Assembly (NCBI GenBank): GCA_003952965.2
Contig: CM025851.1
Coordinates: 8,721,647-8,785,646, forward strand
DNA from: Morella rubra
Lineage: Eukaryota > Streptophyta > Magnoliopsida > Fagales > Myricaceae
DNA: 64,000 nt
Direction: 5' to 3'
The notes under the pieces were generated by a model that was given only the letters and a program-made list of their open reading frames with translations, searched no databases and was not told the DNA's origin. The translations under genes and the position numbers were made by a program. Positions 62,600 to 64,000 of this stretch are shown here, piece by piece (the first letter of the stretch is position 1; each line of letters opens with the position of its first letter).

Positions 62600-64000
62600 C
62601 TGCACAGCCAACATTTGGCAACTCATTTGGTCAGAAAATATACGTCAAGCAAGAACAACTGAGAAGTTAAAAAGGCTAGAAATATGACTAACATTCACAT
62701 CACATAATTCAATGGTCAAAATTTTGCGTTAACTTGTAACACGGACACCCCCTTGGCCGATTTGTCGTATATGAAAATCTCGAAGTCATACGAGGTGCTA
62801 GACCGTATAGTCTTCCCTTTTACGCCAATAGTCAAAGATCCACCGAATTTGTCATGAAACTTCGTCAGGCATACAAAGTAGGCACTTGTTCCTTTTTGTC
62901 TACCTTCTTAGAGCACAATAATTTCTCTATTTTAACATTTTAATTAGAATAGATAATCAATTTAACAAAAAGACTGAAAAACACTCTCTAACAGTTTCTC
63001 TATCCTAACAATTTTTAACAAAAGAAATTTAACATGTCATCGGTGGTTCTTTATTTTTAGAGAACCACTGTCACTTCACCATCTTAAAATATTAATTTCT
63101 CTTTTTTCTTTTTTTTTTTCTTTTTTTTTGTTCTCTATCTCTTAGGTTCTACTTCTCTTTGCATAATTAAAAACGAATATTCAAAAATATAAGTATTATA
63201 AAATAAAAAATATTTAAATAATAATATTTAAATAAAATAGTAAAAATAAATAATTAAAATAAATAAGTTATTAAGAGTATTTTTTAAAAGTTGATAATTA
63301 AAATAAATAAATATATTTTTTTTGGTTAAAGTAGATAGATAGATAATTAGGCAACTGGAGCATCCAAACCCATTTGGCTATTCAAAAGCGCCACACATCT
63401 TTCGCTTTTTACCCAAAGCACAGAAGAATGATAAAGAAATACCTTGTGTGGAAGTCACGACCTGGTCCACGTCGCCGCATGATTTCGAAAAACCATAAGG
63501 TTCTCGCCACATCAGATTCCAGAAAGGCCTCGCATGACTTGCTCGTGACTCTACGCGCGTGAATTAACCCTACACTTCGACCTTCTGTCAATGTGTAGAC
63601 TCCAGGCTTAAAGTGAGATCCCTACCCCCACCCAAGACATTGGCTTTCCTAATTTTTATCCACATAAACTGTGACCCCGTTACGGGTCGTGACCCTCTAA
63701 GTTCGGGTTTGGCGGTATAACCGAAAGCCAACAGGTCAGCTTATGTGTATGTATAGCCTCACACACATAATAATTCGGTGACAAAGTGGGCCCCGCCATC
63801 AGCGAGTCCCACCTCTCTCTCGCAATCCGCACCCCGATAAACGCACTTCGTCCCATTTTCGTGCCAAGTTTGAAGTTTTGAACACCATTTGCTCGTGAAA
63901 AAGAAACATACGCTTCTGAGCACCATACAGTGCAACATTTGTTTGACCCAAAAATTCAGCCTTTTCGGGTTACAAATCCCACCCAGTGAAAGTCCTTGCC
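62600..64000. other. Right-edge region: intron/upstream sequence of the EAR-motif gene
   Basis: AT-rich between about 62900 and 63350. From 63380 to 64000 composition is mixed, with GGGCCCCGCC and CT-rich stretches that could be 5' UTR or promoter of the EAR-motif gene. No first exon could be supported. The antiparallel ORFs at 63374-63591 overlap each other and match nothing known to me. Confidence 0.4.

Overview
This is nuclear DNA of a flowering plant, most likely a eudicot. Genes are intron-rich with GT-AG introns, and the recognisable families are plant-specific or plant-type: DUF247, P-class PPR, plastid-targeted IPM dehydrogenase, BRIZ-type RING/ZnF-UBP, AP2/ERF and an EAR-motif protein. 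Plant-type Ty1/copia, LINE, SINE, MULE and hAT elements lie between them. The species cannot be named from sequence alone.

Layout. 1-2.7 kb: an old copia element running off the left edge. 2.9-9.7 kb: duplication unit A, holding an intact DUF247 gene (-), a SINE, an intact PPR gene (-) and a duplicated noncoding block ending in an AT microsatellite. 9.7-14.2 kb: LINE remnants, a Mutator-like element carrying a SWEET exon (a Pack-MULE) with a hAT MITE inside it, and another inverted-repeat MITE. 14.3-33.4 kb: duplication unit B, a swollen and decayed copy of unit A, with a broken DUF247 copy, a copia element with two LTRs that itself contains another LTR-type element, a 380-bp stump of the PPR gene, about 7 kb of repeats with a large inverted repeat, and the copied noncoding block. 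33.6-38.2 kb: 3-isopropylmalate dehydrogenase (+), 11 exons, with a hAT MITE in one intron. 39.7-45.1 kb: BRIZ-type E3 ligase (+), 12 exons. 46.6-47.9 kb: flotillin-like pseudogene (+). 48.4-49.9 kb: F-box/LRR gene (-) with a remodelled 3' end. 51.9-52.4 kb: hAT transposase remnant. 52.7-54.8 kb: acetylornithine aminotransferase (+), 3 exons. 57.7-58.7 kb: AP2/ERF factor with EAR motif (+). 60.8-62.6 kb and probably beyond the right edge: 3' exons of an EAR-motif protein (-).

Functionally the window joins two plastid amino-acid enzymes (leucine and arginine synthesis), two ubiquitin-pathway proteins (F-box, BRIZ), an organellar RNA-binding PPR and two likely transcriptional regulators. From memory, PPR, IPMDH, F-box/RNI, ERF, acetylornithine aminotransferase and an unknown protein also sit together on Arabidopsis chromosome 1 (about At1g80550-At1g80610), so the right half looks like a conserved block with BRIZ and a dead flotillin added.

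The most notable points are: (1) a two-unit segmental duplication whose parts show clearly different divergence, pointing to a later re-copying of the DUF247 part; (2) a hAT MITE in an IPMDH intron containing a copy of that gene's own exon-intron junction; (3) a Pack-MULE carrying a complete 162-nt SWEET exon; (4) frameshifts and duplicated fragments at the 3' ends of the F-box and IPMDH genes. All identities were judged by eye, without alignment software.
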